The notes: generated by a model from the letters alone, not told the origin. Counted from the stretch's first letter, positions 16,184-25,423 are shown. The stretch is 64,000 bases of DNA from Methylomagnum ishizawai (GCF_900155475.1 NZ_FXAM01000001.1:2405501-2469500); one strand, 5' to 3'. Translations and numbers: made by a program.

Positions 16184-16732
16184 TTAATAGGCCGATTCCA
16201 CCACCCGCTCGTAGATGTTCTGATAGCGCCGCCGCATCTGATCCGTGAACAAGGGATCGGACCCCGGCGGCAGGCCCGCCTCGATCCCCGCCCAATCCTC
16301 TTCCCCCAGCCCTTCGGCCAGCATCCCGTAGATCGAGCCTTCCTCCAGGTTCAGGTGTTCCCATTGCAGGCGCAGGTAGTCGTCGATCTGCCCGGCGACC
16401 TGTTCCCGTGGCATCGGCGAATCGCAATGCCATTGCTCCAGCGAGACCTTGAGCTGGGCGGTGCTGTCCAGTAGGGTTCGATGCTCCGCCATCAGGCGCT
16501 CGATCACGTCGATCCCCGGCAGCGCCCGCGCCCGGTAGGCCGCGAAGATCATGTCCTCGCGGGGATGGTGGACGAGGTCGGGATAGCTCTGCACATAGTC
16601 GATGATTTCGCCCAGGACGTGGATGTCCGCGTCCGCGCCGGCGCGGAGCAGGCCGAGCTGGTTCTCCAGGATACGCAAGACCCTGCCGAGGTTGACATGG
16701 TCTTGGTGCAGTTCGTTGAGTAGGCGGTGCAT
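16184..16732 (-). CDS. Hemerythrin-like cation-binding protein
   Basis: 182 aa, all helical. Metal-ligand candidates follow the hemerythrin HHE pattern: His9 and/or His12 in LHQDH, His55-His56 and Glu59 in VHHPRED, His84 in MAEHRTL, and His126 with Glu130 in WEHLNLEE. Such proteins hold a di-iron centre that binds O2, NO or peroxide, or stores iron. The length and pattern match the stand-alone bacterial hemerythrin-domain family rather than the short (~130 aa) O2-carrier bacteriohemerythrin of methanotrophs. It is monocistronic and convergent with the PAS gene. Confidence 0.85.
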   Translation of the reverse strand: MHRLLNELHQDHVNLGRVLRILENQLGLLRAGADADIHVLGEIIDYVQSYPDLVHHPREDMIFAAYRARALPGIDVIERLMAEHRTLLDSTAQLKVSLEQWHCDSPMPREQVAGQIDDYLRLQWEHLNLEEGSIYGMLAEGLGEEDWAGIEAGLPPGSDPLFTDQMRRRYQNIYERVVESAY

Positions 16733-16898
16733 GGCGGACCTCCTGCGGGGGAGCCGGTAAGGCGGGGCCGGTCCCGGAAACGGCGCGTCGTCCGGCTTCC
16801 GGGGGGGCGGGTGCCCACGCCGGGTAGCGGCGTGGCTGGGCCTATATCCTGCGCCGATTCGCGGTGGATGGCGAGTCCCTCCGCAGGGACCGTCGGCC

Positions 16899-17654
16899 TT
16901 AGGACGGGGACGGTTTTTTGTCGAGCTTGTCCTCCCAGGAAAATACCGGGAGGCTTTCCAGGGCCAGGATCAGCCCCTTGTTCCAGCGTTCGGACAGTTC
17001 GTGGGCGAAGGGATCGTCATCGGTGAGGAACAGCCGACGGCCTCCGCTGAGGCTGTCTCGCTCATAGATCAGGAGTTCCACCGGCGGGCCGACGGTCACA
17101 TTGCTGCGGATGGTGGAGTTCATCGACACCAATGCCACGCGGGCGGCGCGTTCGAGGTCGATCTCGCGCTTGATGGTTCGATCCAGGATGGGTTTGCCGT
17201 ATTTGGTCTCGCCGATTTGCAGGAACGGGTGTTCGCTGGACTCGTGGATGTAGTTGCCCTGCGGATAGACCATGAAGGTCTCCGGGGTCGCCGTCCCCAA
17301 CTGTCCCCCGAAGATGAAGGTGGCCTCGAAATTGGTGTTGGCCGTGTCGCGGGTGGCCTGTTGGCGCTGGATTTGGGTGCTGATCATGCCCACGTAATCG
17401 GCGGCTTCGCTGATACTGCCCACCGAGAGCAGGTTGGGGACCAGCGTCTGGTCGATATCGTGGTTGAGTTTTTTCACCACGGCCTGGGTAGTCGCCAGAT
17501 TGCCCGCCGACAACAGGACGAACACCCGGTCGCCCGGCCAGATGAAAGTATGCATTTTCGAGTAGCTGCCGATATTGTCCATCCCGGCGTTGGTGCGGGA
17601 GTCGGAGCAGAAAATCAAGCCGCGGTCTACGTTGATCGAAAGGCAGTAAGTCAT
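16899..17654 (-). CDS. Anbu, proteasome-like peptidase (COG3484)
   Basis: 251 aa. The N-terminus is that of an Ntn-hydrolase of the proteasome/HslV superfamily. After Met removal Thr2 becomes the catalytic residue (MTYCLSINVDRGLIF), with Asp18 in CSDSRTNAG and Lys33 in SYSKMH as the expected triad partners. FEATFIFGGQLG and YPQGNYI are further family marks. Anbu forms open helical assemblies in crystal structures; its substrate is unknown. In many bacteria Anbu sits with an ATP-grasp/alpha-E protein and a transglutaminase-like protein; none of these is adjacent here. Confidence 0.9.
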   Translation of the reverse strand: MTYCLSINVDRGLIFCSDSRTNAGMDNIGSYSKMHTFIWPGDRVFVLLSAGNLATTQAVVKKLNHDIDQTLVPNLLSVGSISEAADYVGMISTQIQRQQATRDTANTNFEATFIFGGQLGTATPETFMVYPQGNYIHESSEHPFLQIGETKYGKPILDRTIKREIDLERAARVALVSMNSTIRSNVTVGPPVELLIYERDSLSGGRRLFLTDDDPFAHELSERWNKGLILALESLPVFSWEDKLDKKPSPS

Positions 17655-17783
17655 GGCTATCCGGGTCCTGAAGGTCTTTTTAATTCTTGAATGCTAGGTC
17701 TTGGGCCGCCGTGCGGCAGGGGTTCCGGGGAATCGGCCAGGGGGCGCGGCACGGGTCGGCACATTAGGCAGAAATTAAGCCAT

Positions 17784-17816
17784 TTGCGCAAGTCCGGCAT
17801 TTACCCCCTTGCGCAA
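17784..17816. promoter_or_regulatory. Paired TTGCGCAA palindromes, possible operator upstream of Anbu
   Basis: The 8-bp palindrome TTGCGCAA occurs at 17784-17791 and again at 17809-17816, spaced 25 bp start to start. They lie 130-162 bp upstream of the Anbu start. The regulator is unknown. Confidence 0.3.
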
Positions 17817-17942
17817 GGGATGCGGGACTGGGCCGGGCGTGTGGGGGGGAGAAGGGTTTGCCCTGTTTTGGCGCGTTTATGCCTCGCCATGAGGCGGCGC
17901 GGTGGGGAAGGAAGGGGCGGGAAGCGGGATTTCCGGGGGGCC

Positions 17943-17977
17943 AAAAAAACGGAAACCCGACCTTGCGGCCGGGTTTC
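17943..17977 (-). terminator. Intrinsic terminator for the DUF3530 gene
   Basis: Read on the minus strand, GAAACCCG pairs with CGGGTTTC (17977-17970 and 17959-17952), extended by two GC pairs past one mismatch, and is followed by a run of seven T (17949-17943). This is a textbook Rho-independent terminator, ~165 bp beyond the DUF3530 stop. Confidence 0.8.
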
Positions 17978-18139
17978 AGTCCCCCAGTCCGAAACGGAAC
18001 ACCGATGCAAAATGTTTCCGCCAGACTTGGTGCCTATTTAACCGCGGCTTCGTTTATCGGTAAATTAGTAGATTCCGTCGCTATCTACGAGGAACTACGT
18101 AGTCCCCGCCATGGAGTGATATTCAGGGTGCATGGGATT

Positions 18140-19152
18140 TCAGGGGAGACCAGAGGCATCCCGGACCGGTGCCGAGTCGGGATCGGCGCTTTGTTGCAGC
18201 CGCACCAGCCAGCCATGGACGCGGTTTTCCACGAATTCCTCCATATCCTTCCAATCGGGATGGGGGTCGTTCAGGACCGATTGCCGGTAGCCGGGATCGC
18301 CCCGGAACGCCACCCGCCATAGGCGCGCCTCTTCCCCCAGGACCGCGATATCCCGCCCGGTGCGGAGGTCCAGGACCGGGAGCCGCAGCCGCGCCGCCTG
18401 TTCGTTGCCGATCCCCATGCCCGGCGCGAATATGCCCGGCACCGGGTCGATCACCACGGCGGCCTTGACCGCGGGATCGGTCTCCTGTTGCAACAGGTAG
18501 TCGAGCAAGGTCCGTGCGCCCTGGTCGTGTCCCAGCAGGATCAGCGACTTGAAGTTTTTGCCCTTGAGGAAGTCCACGCCCGCTTTGATCCGTGCCCCGG
18601 CTTGGGTTTGGCCCGGCGGCGTATCCGGCAAGGCCAGGGACAGGCTGGACCAGCCGCGTTCCGGCAGCCGGACCCGGAGCGGATCGACGATGGCTTGATC
18701 GTTCGCCGCCGAACTCCGGCCATGCATCAGGAGGATCGCGCCCCGGATTCGCCGCGCCGGGGTTTCGCGGAACAAGCCCTCGAAGGACGTGCCGTCCGCC
18801 GTCAGTTTGACCACTTCGCTGGGTGGGAACAGGTCGCTGGCTTCTGGGGGCTTGGGTTTCGCTGGCGCGGCGGGCGGGGTTGGCGCCGGGGCGTTGGTGG
18901 TCGCGGGCGTCGGGGCGCTGGGGGGGGCGAAGCCGGTGTGCTGGGTGGCGCGGGCGTACCGTCGGGCGCGGCGGGTGGAGCCGTGGTGGGTGGCTCGGAC
19001 GCGGGCGGGGTGGCCGGTGGATTCGCAGGTGCCGCTGGCGGTTCGGGGGCCGCCAGCGGCGCGGCCATCGCCAGTAGTAGCGGCCAGCCGGGCCAGAGGG
19101 CTCGGACTCCACGGCGGCGCGGAATGGAAGCGGAGCGGGATAGGCGGTTCAT
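18140..19152 (-). pseudogene. DUF3530 alpha/beta-hydrolase-like protein, frameshifted at a C8 tract
   Basis: The N-terminal frame from ATG 19152 encodes a signal peptide (LWPGWPLLLAMAAPLAA) and a long Pro/Ala/Thr-rich linker but ends at 18802. The DUF3530 body lies in a different frame ending at 18140: FEGLFRETPARRIRGAILLMHG, WSSLSLALPD, LLGHDQGARTLLDYL (G-x-D-x-G nucleophile-elbow position), then a C-terminal AFRGDPGYRQ. Inside the linker a run of eight G on the plus strand (18920-18927) would restore one continuous frame if it held nine. DUF3530 proteins are predicted periplasmic esterase-like proteins of unknown function. The shift may be a homopolymer sequencing error, a true mutation or a phase-variable tract. 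Confidence 0.7.
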
Positions 19153-19280
19153 GGCGGATAAGTTGCATCAAGGCCGGACTGCCGGGTCCGGGGATTCGTG
19201 TACACTCGGGCCGTCGCGGCGGGCCGGTCCCCGTGGGTCCGGTGCCGAACCAACCCCTCCACAGTTTAGAGGAGCCTGCC

Positions 19281-20741
19281 ATGGAACATCTTCCCGAATA
19301 CATCGACGAGCTGCCCAATATCTCCGGTTCCGAAGCCTTGATCGAAGCCACCCTGCGGAACCGTCCCGCCGAGGTGTACAAGCCCGCCAGCCCCATCCAT
19401 TTCGACCAGATCGACAGCGCCTGCGCCATCGCCCTGCACATGCACCAGCCCTTGATCCCGGCGGGCGGCGGCGACCTCCGCAGCGCCGATATCATCAGTA
19501 ACCTGCAATATATGATGTGGAACCAGGGCGTCGGCGACAACCACAACGCCCCGGTATTCCACTGGTGCTATAAGCGCATCGGCGAATTCGTGCCGCAGTT
19601 GTTCCACGAGGGCAAAAGCCCCCGGGTGATGCTGGAATATTCCGGCACGCTGTTCCACGGGCTGCGCAAGATGGGCCTGCACGATGTGTTCGACACCTTG
19701 CGCAATGTGACCTGCAACCCGGATTACCGCCAGGGCGTGGAATGGCTGGGCGCGCCCTGGGGCCACGCGGTCGCGCCTTCGACCCCGGCGCAGGATTACC
19801 GCCTGCACGTCAAGGCGTGGCAGCACCATTTCGCCGCTATTTTCGGCCTGGAGGCGCTGGAGCGGGTGCGCGGCTTCTCGCCTTCGGAAATGGCCCTGCC
19901 CAACCATCCCGACGTGGCCTACGAATATATCAAGACCCTGCGCGACTGCGGTTTCACCTGGCTCTTGGTGCAGGAACACACGGTCGAGCTTCCTGAAAGC
20001 GGCCATGGCCCGGAACTCAAGCATCTGCCGCACCGGCTGGTCTGCACCAATTCGGCGGGCGAGCGCGTCGATATCATCGCCATCATCAAGACCCAGGGCA
20101 GCGACACCAAGCTGGTGGCGCAGATGCAGCCGTTCTACGAGGCCAAGGGGTTGTCGCGCTGGACCTTGGCGGGGCGTTCGGTTCCGCCCCTGGTGACGCA
20201 GATCGCCGACGGCGAGAACGGCGGGGTGATGATGAACGAATTCCCTGGCAAGTTCATGGACGCGGTGCGGGAAGCCAGCGGCAGCCGTTCCCCCTTGATG
20301 AACGCCACCGAATACCTGGAATTCCTGTTCGCCATGGGCATTAAAGAAAGCGATTTGCCGGTGGTCCAGCCCTTGTTCCAGAAGAAGATTTGGGACCGTT
20401 ACACGCCGGGCGAGGGCCCCGCCAAGCTGGAAACCGTGATCGAGGATATCCGCAAGGAGGATCACCGTTTCCACATGGAGGGCGGCAGTTGGACCAACGA
20501 TATTTCCTGGGTGCGCGGCTATGACAACGTGCTGGGACCGATGGAGGAGGCCAGTTCGGCGTTTTACCAGAAGGTGCTGAAGTCCGGTGCGTCCACCAGC
20601 GATAGGCGCTACCGCAACGCGCTGTTCCATCTGATGACGGCGCAGACCAGTTGCTACCGTTATTGGGGGCAGGGCCAGTGGACCGATTATGGGCGGGAGA
20701 TTTGCCGGCGGGCGGTGGAGATCGCGACGCACGATTTTTGA
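19281..20741 (+). CDS. Glycoside hydrolase family 57 protein
   Basis: 486 aa, no signal peptide. Start at 19281 follows GAGGAG seven bases upstream. The GH57 region-1 motif H-x-H-Q-P is present as ALHMHQPLIPAGG (~residues 54-66). Further family-like segments are FHWCYKRIGEFVPQL, VMLEYSGTLFHGL, RGFSPSEMALPNHPDVAYEY and WTNDISWVRGYD. GH57 enzymes cleave or rearrange alpha-glucans (amylase, 4-alpha-glucanotransferase, branching enzyme); this one is short for a branching enzyme. A glycosyltransferase gene lies 0.5 kb away, and intracellular glucan turnover is a reasonable guess. I cannot place the catalytic nucleophile with certainty. Confidence 0.85.
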   Translation: MEHLPEYIDELPNISGSEALIEATLRNRPAEVYKPASPIHFDQIDSACAIALHMHQPLIPAGGGDLRSADIISNLQYMMWNQGVGDNHNAPVFHWCYKRIGEFVPQLFHEGKSPRVMLEYSGTLFHGLRKMGLHDVFDTLRNVTCNPDYRQGVEWLGAPWGHAVAPSTPAQDYRLHVKAWQHHFAAIFGLEALERVRGFSPSEMALPNHPDVAYEYIKTLRDCGFTWLLVQEHTVELPESGHGPELKHLPHRLVCTNSAGERVDIIAIIKTQGSDTKLVAQMQPFYEAKGLSRWTLAGRSVPPLVTQIADGENGGVMMNEFPGKFMDAVREASGSRSPLMNATEYLEFLFAMGIKESDLPVVQPLFQKKIWDRYTPGEGPAKLETVIEDIRKEDHRFHMEGGSWTNDISWVRGYDNVLGPMEEASSAFYQKVLKSGASTSDRRYRNALFHLMTAQTSCYRYWGQGQWTDYGREICRRAVEIATHDF

Positions 20742-20747
20742 GGTGGA

Positions 20748-21275
20748 TTAGTGGTGTGGGGCGGGTTGCGGCCCGTCCTGCCAGGCAACCGCATCCCGCG
20801 CCCGCAAGAATTCCCCGATATAGCCGCCCGGCAAAGCCAGCGCCCGCCGCCCGCCCGCTTTCCCGAGCAAAGCCAATTCCACCCCCTCGGCCCGCGCCCG
20901 CTCCAAAGCGCCTGGCGGCGGGTCGAGGTCCAGCACATCGTGATAAATGCAGCGCGATTGCAGGCTGCCGAACACCTGGCAACGCTCCGCCGAATGCTCC
21001 AACACCCGCAAAGGCTGGATGCCCAGTCCCGGCCAGTCGATGGCGCGAAAATCGGCGCTGGCGGCCCCATAGCGCAAATCCACGACGAGTGCGTCCCCCG
21101 CCGCCGTGTGGCGCAGGCGGTAGGCCGCTTCGTCGTAGCCGTAGAATTCGCCGCGCCACCATTGGGCATGTAGGCGCGGGGCTTCGACCACGCCGGGTTC
21201 GGTGGCGGGGGGCGAGGCGCAGGCGGACAAAACCACCAATAACAGCGCTATCGACCGGGATCGGGGTCTGGGCAT
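20748..21275 (-). CDS. Hypothetical lipoprotein
   Basis: 175 aa. A basic N-terminus (MPRPRSRS) and hydrophobic stretch lead to a lipobox LSAC with Cys at residue 18, so it is probably a lipoprotein. The mature part has mixed strands and helices (WWRGEFYGYDEAAYRLRH, LVVDLRYGAASADFRAIDWPG, CIYHDVLDL). I do not recognise a named family. It begins 10 bp downstream of the GT4 glycosyltransferase stop on the same strand, so they are probably one transcript. Confidence 0.7.
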   Translation of the reverse strand: MPRPRSRSIALLLVVLSACASPPATEPGVVEAPRLHAQWWRGEFYGYDEAAYRLRHTAAGDALVVDLRYGAASADFRAIDWPGLGIQPLRVLEHSAERCQVFGSLQSRCIYHDVLDLDPPPGALERARAEGVELALLGKAGGRRALALPGGYIGEFLRARDAVAWQDGPQPAPHH

Positions 21276-21285
21276 GGCAAACCAG

Positions 21286-22551
21286 TCAAGGGTATGGGGC
21301 CAGGGGAAGGTGCCCGCCGGGATAGCGCCTTTCCGCCACGGTACGCACCAAGGCCATCTGCCGGGGCAGGCACAGGCGTTCCAGGTCGTAGCGCTCGACC
21401 ACGGTACGGCGGGCGTTGGCCCGCAAATCCCGTAGCTGTTCCGGCTGTTGCAGCGCCCGTATCACCGCCCCGGCGATGGACTCGGGCGAGAAGAAATCCA
21501 CCAACAGCCCGTTCATCCCGTCCTCGATTACTTCCTCGACCGGCGGCGTGCGGGAACCCACCACCAAGCAGCCCGCCGCCATCGCTTCCAGCATCGACCA
21601 GGACAGCACATAGGGATAGCTCAGATAGACATGGGCGGCGGACACCTGGAACAGCGTCAGCAGCAAAGGGTGGGGCAGGGTGCCGACGAAGTGCACCCGG
21701 CCCATGTCCAGTTGGGCGCCGACCTCGGCCAGGGCGCGTTGCTTGTAGCTGTCGCCGGCGGGCAGCGCCGGGCTATAGCTGGCGGTTGCGCTGCCGACGA
21801 TGATCGCCCGCGCCTGGGGACAGGCCCGCTGGATCAAGGGCAGGGCGCGCATGAAGCTCGGGAAACCGCGGGCCGGTTCCAGGCTGCGGCCCGCGAAAGT
21901 CACCACCGGGTCGCCGGGGCGCAGGGTGAGACCATGGGCCGCGAGTTGGATAAAGGCATCCGGGTCGGGCCGGGCGGCGTGGGTGTCGATGCCGTCATGG
22001 ATGACTTGGATGCGCGGGCGGTGGTAATCCGGGAACTGCGCGGCCTGCCACTGGGTGGGGCTGACGCCGAAGTCCATGGCGTCGAGTCCATGCAGGGCGA
22101 AGCTGTTCTTCATCCGCCAGGCGCATTCCGCCTCGAAGCCGCGCTCCGGGTATGCGGGATCGAACGCCCCGAAGTGGTTGCCCCGCTGGAAGAAAAATTC
22201 CAGATAGCACAAGAGCGGCGCGTCCGGCCACACGTCCTTGAGGAACAGGGCTTCGCCCCAACCGGGATGGGCGCAGATCGCATCGGGGGTGAAGCCGCCG
22301 CGCTTGAGTTCCAAGGCCGCCCGCGCCGCCGCCTCGCCCATGAGGACGCGGGTTTCGGTAGTTTCCAGCCAGGGGTGGAGGCCGCTGGCGAAGTCCGGTC
22401 GCACCGTGTAGCGCAGGGCTTGGAGGCCGGGGGGCAAGGGGCGGCGGTGGGCGCAGAGGACCACCACTTGATTTCCAGGATCGGCCGCCAACCGGGGCGC
22501 GAGGCGCTGGTATTGGCCGGGGAAATTCTGGTGGACGAACAGGACGCGCAT
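21286..22551 (-). CDS. Glycosyltransferase, family 4 type
   Basis: 421 aa. GT-B fold: an N-terminal domain begins MRVLFVHQNFPGQYQRLA (the typical N-terminal glycine/proline loop), with the sequence VIHDGIDT near residue 192. The C-terminal domain holds TFAGRSLEPARGFPSFMRAL, VHFVGTLPHPLLLTLFQVSAAHVYLSYPYVLSWSMLEAMAAG and the E-x7-E-like segment around PPVEEVIEDGMNGLLVDF. Such retaining enzymes transfer a sugar from a nucleotide donor to a glycan or lipid. It forms a run with the small secreted protein upstream (6-bp gap) and the lipoprotein downstream. Donor and acceptor are unknown. Confidence 0.9.
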   Translation of the reverse strand: MRVLFVHQNFPGQYQRLAPRLAADPGNQVVVLCAHRRPLPPGLQALRYTVRPDFASGLHPWLETTETRVLMGEAAARAALELKRGGFTPDAICAHPGWGEALFLKDVWPDAPLLCYLEFFFQRGNHFGAFDPAYPERGFEAECAWRMKNSFALHGLDAMDFGVSPTQWQAAQFPDYHRPRIQVIHDGIDTHAARPDPDAFIQLAAHGLTLRPGDPVVTFAGRSLEPARGFPSFMRALPLIQRACPQARAIIVGSATASYSPALPAGDSYKQRALAEVGAQLDMGRVHFVGTLPHPLLLTLFQVSAAHVYLSYPYVLSWSMLEAMAAGCLVVGSRTPPVEEVIEDGMNGLLVDFFSPESIAGAVIRALQQPEQLRDLRANARRTVVERYDLERLCLPRQMALVRTVAERRYPGGHLPLAPYP

Positions 22552-22557
22552 GGACCT

Positions 22558-23412
22558 TCAAGTCCTGCCGCACCAGGAACCGCGATAGGCCTTGCGGATA
22601 TCGCGGGTGCCGAGATTGGCCTGGATGCGCTCGACCCGGTCTTGGATATCGTCGGCGGATTGGCGGCGGTAGTCGGCGATTTCGCGTTCGATGCGCTGCT
22701 GGGTTTCGGGCGAGGCCGTCTGCACGAAGCGGTGCAACAGCCCCGCGAACACCGGGCCGCTGTCCTCGGTCGGGCCGCTGATGCCGTAATGGCGGCGGAT
22801 GGCGGCGGCGGCTTGGTCGGTGTTGCAGAAGTCCAGGTCCAGCCATAGCCGGAGTTGATCCAGCGCGGCGTCTTTGTTGCCCAGGGCGGTGCCGGTGGCT
22901 GCGCCATTCCCGGCGACGGCGGCATAGGCCGTCCAACTGCGCTTGACTTCGGCGTCATAGGCTGCGCGGGTGATGGTCCGGGCTTGGTATTGCTTCCAGG
23001 CCCGCGCCATTTCGGTTTGATAGCTGCGCCAGGCTTCCATTTCGGCGAGGTAGTCGGCTTCGCTGGCCGGGGCGGCTGGTGCGGGTGCGCTGGCGGGCGC
23101 GTGGCGGGTTTTGGGGTGGGGTGCCGGTTCCGTCGGGGCAGTGGCAGGGCTGGCTTGGATTTCCGGGATGGCAAGCTTCGGTTCCGGTGCCGATGGGGGC
23201 TGGGGTGGCGTCTTCGCGGCCACGGGAGCTGGATGAGGGTGTTTAGGTCCGGTGGTTTTGGCCGGTTGCGCCGCCTTGGCCGGGACGGGGGCGGTGGCTT
23301 TACCGGGTTGGGGTTTGGCCTTGCCGGGGTGTTTTTCGGCGGCGGCGGCGGGGCCGAGCGCACATAAGAGGGCGAGGACCAAGGGCAATTGTCGGACGAT
23401 GCTCGGGGTCAT
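22558..23412 (-). CDS. Secreted protein with Pro/Lys/Ala-rich linker, unknown function
   Basis: 284 aa. Signal peptide (MTPSIVRQLPLVLALLCALGPAAAA), then ~95 residues of low-complexity Pro, Ala and Lys (KAKPQPGKATAPVPAKAAQ style), then a helical domain from ~120 (ADYLAEMEAWRSYQTEMARAW) to the end, with ASPETQQRIEREIADYRRQ. The Pro-rich part resembles periplasm- or wall-spanning linkers. The helical domain is not one I recognise. It lies between ftsH and the glycosyltransferase, all on the minus strand, and ends 6 bp before the glycosyltransferase start. Confidence 0.65.
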   Translation of the reverse strand: MTPSIVRQLPLVLALLCALGPAAAAEKHPGKAKPQPGKATAPVPAKAAQPAKTTGPKHPHPAPVAAKTPPQPPSAPEPKLAIPEIQASPATAPTEPAPHPKTRHAPASAPAPAAPASEADYLAEMEAWRSYQTEMARAWKQYQARTITRAAYDAEVKRSWTAYAAVAGNGAATGTALGNKDAALDQLRLWLDLDFCNTDQAAAAIRRHYGISGPTEDSGPVFAGLLHRFVQTASPETQQRIEREIADYRRQSADDIQDRVERIQANLGTRDIRKAYRGSWCGRT

Positions 23413-23488
23413 TGTGATGTTTGGGGATGGGGAATCAAGGGGGGCGCGGGCCGGTGGCGTTGCGGATTCCCGGCCCGCGCCCCTGGGT

Positions 23489-25423
23489 TCAGCCGCCGTG
23501 GATGACTTCCTTGATTTCTTCTCCGCCGACGACTTCCTTATCCTGAAGCAGCTGGGCGATCACGTCCAGGATTCCGCGCCGCTCGCCAAGGATTTCCCGC
23601 GCCCGGCGCTGGCCTTCCTCCACCAAGCCGCGTACTTCGGCATCGATCAGCTTCGCGGTTTCCTCGCTGAAATTGCGCTCCTCCATGCCTTCGGTGGCGA
23701 GATAGGCCAAGCGCTGGCGACGGCCATAGGTCAGGGGACCGAGCCGCTGGCTCATGCCCAGTTGGCAGACCATGGCGCGGGCGATTTCCGACGCCTTTTC
23801 CAAATCGTTCTGCGCCCCGCTCGACACATCGCCGAACACCAGCTCCTCCGCCGTGCGCCCGCCCAGGAGGATGGCGATCTGGTCGCGCAATTCGGCCTCG
23901 GTCGAGAGGAATTTTTCCTCCACCGGCAGTTGCAGGGTATAGCCCAGCGCCGCCGCGCCCCGCGGGATGATCGATACCTTATGCACTGGCTCGCCGGTCG
24001 GCACGATCTCGGCGACCAGGGCATGGCCGGATTCGTGGTAGGCCACCCGGCGCTTCTCGGCTTCGTTGAGGGTGCGGGATTTCTTCTCGGGACCGGCGAT
24101 GACCCGGTCTATCGCCGCTTCGAAATCTTCCAGGTCCACCGCGTTCTGGTTTTTCCTGACGGCGATGATGGCGGCTTCGTTGCAGATGTTGGCGAGGTCC
24201 GCGCCGACCAGCCCCGGCGTGCGCTGGGCCACGATGCGCAGGTTCACGCCCGGCGCCAAGGTGATCTTGGCGGTGTGGAGCTTGAGGATGGCGAGGCGGT
24301 CTTCAAGGCCGGGTTTGTCCACCACGATCTGGCGGTCGAAGCGGCCCGCCCGCAGCAGGGCTTTGTCGAGGATTTCCGGGCGGTTGGTCGCGGCCATCAC
24401 CACCACGCCCACCGACGGGTCGAAGCCGTCCATCTCGGTCAGCAGTTGATTCAATGTCTGTTCGCGTTCGTCGTGGCCGCCCATGACCACGGGACCGCCC
24501 CGGGCGCGGCCTATGGCGTCGAGTTCGTCGATGAAGATCATGCAAGGCGCTTTCTGGCGGGCCTGTTCGAACAAATCGCGCATCCTAGCCGCGCCGACGC
24601 CGACGAACATCTCGATAAATTCCGCCCCGCTGATGTTGAAGAACGGCACGCCCGCCTCGCCAGCCACGGCCCGCGCCAACAGGGTCTTGCCGGTGCCGGG
24701 CGAACCCACCAGCAACACGCCCTTGGGCATGCGTCCTCCCAGGCGCTGGATTTGGCTGGGGTCGCGCAGGAATTCGATGGTTTCCCGCAGTTCCTGCTTG
24801 GCTTCCTCGGCCCCGGCCACGTCCTGGAAGGTGACGTTGACCGAGATATCGGCGTTGATCCTGACCCGGTTGCGGCCAATGCTGAGGAAGCCGCGGCCCG
24901 CCCCGCCGGTCATGCGCCGGGCCATCCAACTCCACAACGCGATCATGATGGCGATGGGCAATAACCAGTTGAAGATGAAATTGCCCAGCCAATTGCTGCC
25001 GTAGCGCACGCTGTATTTGACGCCCTTGGCTTCCAAGTCTTTGGCGAGGTCTTGGTTCCACAGGGGCACGGTGATGAAGCGGCGGCGCTCTTCGCCATTC
25101 TTGGGTTTCAGGGTGCCGGTGATGACTTGGTCGGTGACGACGGCGTCCTCGATGCGCTGTTCCTGCACGTATTTGAGGAAATCGCTGTAGGGGATTTCGT
25201 CCTGGCGGACTTCCTGGTAGCCCTGCCACAGGTAGAGCGTGGCGAAGAACAGCAGAGCATAGAAGAACAACAGGTTGCGGCGGCGCTGGCCATCGCCTTG
25301 GGGATTGATTTCCACCTCGGGCTTCCCGAGCGGGTTGGCGGATTTGAGCGAGTCGGCGAGCTTTTGCCAGTATTCCCGGAGGGTTTTGAGCAGAGGGTTG
25401 GCGGGGGAGGGGTCTTTGTTCAT
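23489..25423 (-). CDS. ftsH: ATP-dependent zinc metalloprotease FtsH
   Basis: 644 aa, the normal size for the family. ATG 25423 is chosen because AAGGAG precedes it; an N-terminal extension of ~48 residues lies before the first membrane helix (~50-66). The second helix is ~146-167. The AAA module has Walker A GSPGTGKT at 240-247, IFIDELDAIG as Walker B near 296-305, and the SRH segment [20 protein letters not shown]. The zinc protease motif HESGH is at 463-467. FtsH degrades misfolded membrane proteins and short-lived regulators at the inner membrane. It is not beside rlmE as in enterobacteria, so it may be an additional copy. Confidence 0.95.
   Translation of the reverse strand: MNKDPSPANPLLKTLREYWQKLADSLKSANPLGKPEVEINPQGDGQRRRNLLFFYALLFFATLYLWQGYQEVRQDEIPYSDFLKYVQEQRIEDAVVTDQVITGTLKPKNGEERRRFITVPLWNQDLAKDLEAKGVKYSVRYGSNWLGNFIFNWLLPIAIMIALWSWMARRMTGGAGRGFLSIGRNRVRINADISVNVTFQDVAGAEEAKQELRETIEFLRDPSQIQRLGGRMPKGVLLVGSPGTGKTLLARAVAGEAGVPFFNISGAEFIEMFVGVGAARMRDLFEQARQKAPCMIFIDELDAIGRARGGPVVMGGHDEREQTLNQLLTEMDGFDPSVGVVVMAATNRPEILDKALLRAGRFDRQIVVDKPGLEDRLAILKLHTAKITLAPGVNLRIVAQRTPGLVGADLANICNEAAIIAVRKNQNAVDLEDFEAAIDRVIAGPEKKSRTLNEAEKRRVAYHESGHALVAEIVPTGEPVHKVSIIPRGAAALGYTLQLPVEEKFLSTEAELRDQIAILLGGRTAEELVFGDVSSGAQNDLEKASEIARAMVCQLGMSQRLGPLTYGRRQRLAYLATEGMEERNFSEETAKLIDAEVRGLVEEGQRRAREILGERRGILDVIAQLLQDKEVVGGEEIKEVIHGG

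Larger units (their letters stand above)
17655..18139. other. Intergenic region between Anbu and the DUF3530 gene (485 bp)
   Basis: No coding frame is supported. It contains a strong minus-strand intrinsic terminator (17943-17977) and two copies of the palindrome TTGCGCAA (17784-17791 and 17809-17816), both listed separately. The stretch 18040-18130 is AT-richer and contains the palindrome ACTACGTAGT; its role is unclear. Confidence 0.5.

Noticed and set aside
16899..17654. HslV (ClpQ) protease
   Set aside because: It is longer than HslV (~175 aa), lacks a neighbouring hslU, and its TYCLSI N-terminus with KMH segment is Anbu-like.
18789..19280. Plus-strand extension in front of the GH57 gene
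   Set aside because: It lies antisense to the Pro-rich part of the DUF3530 gene and lacks GH57 sequence; the start at 19281 has a strong ribosome site.
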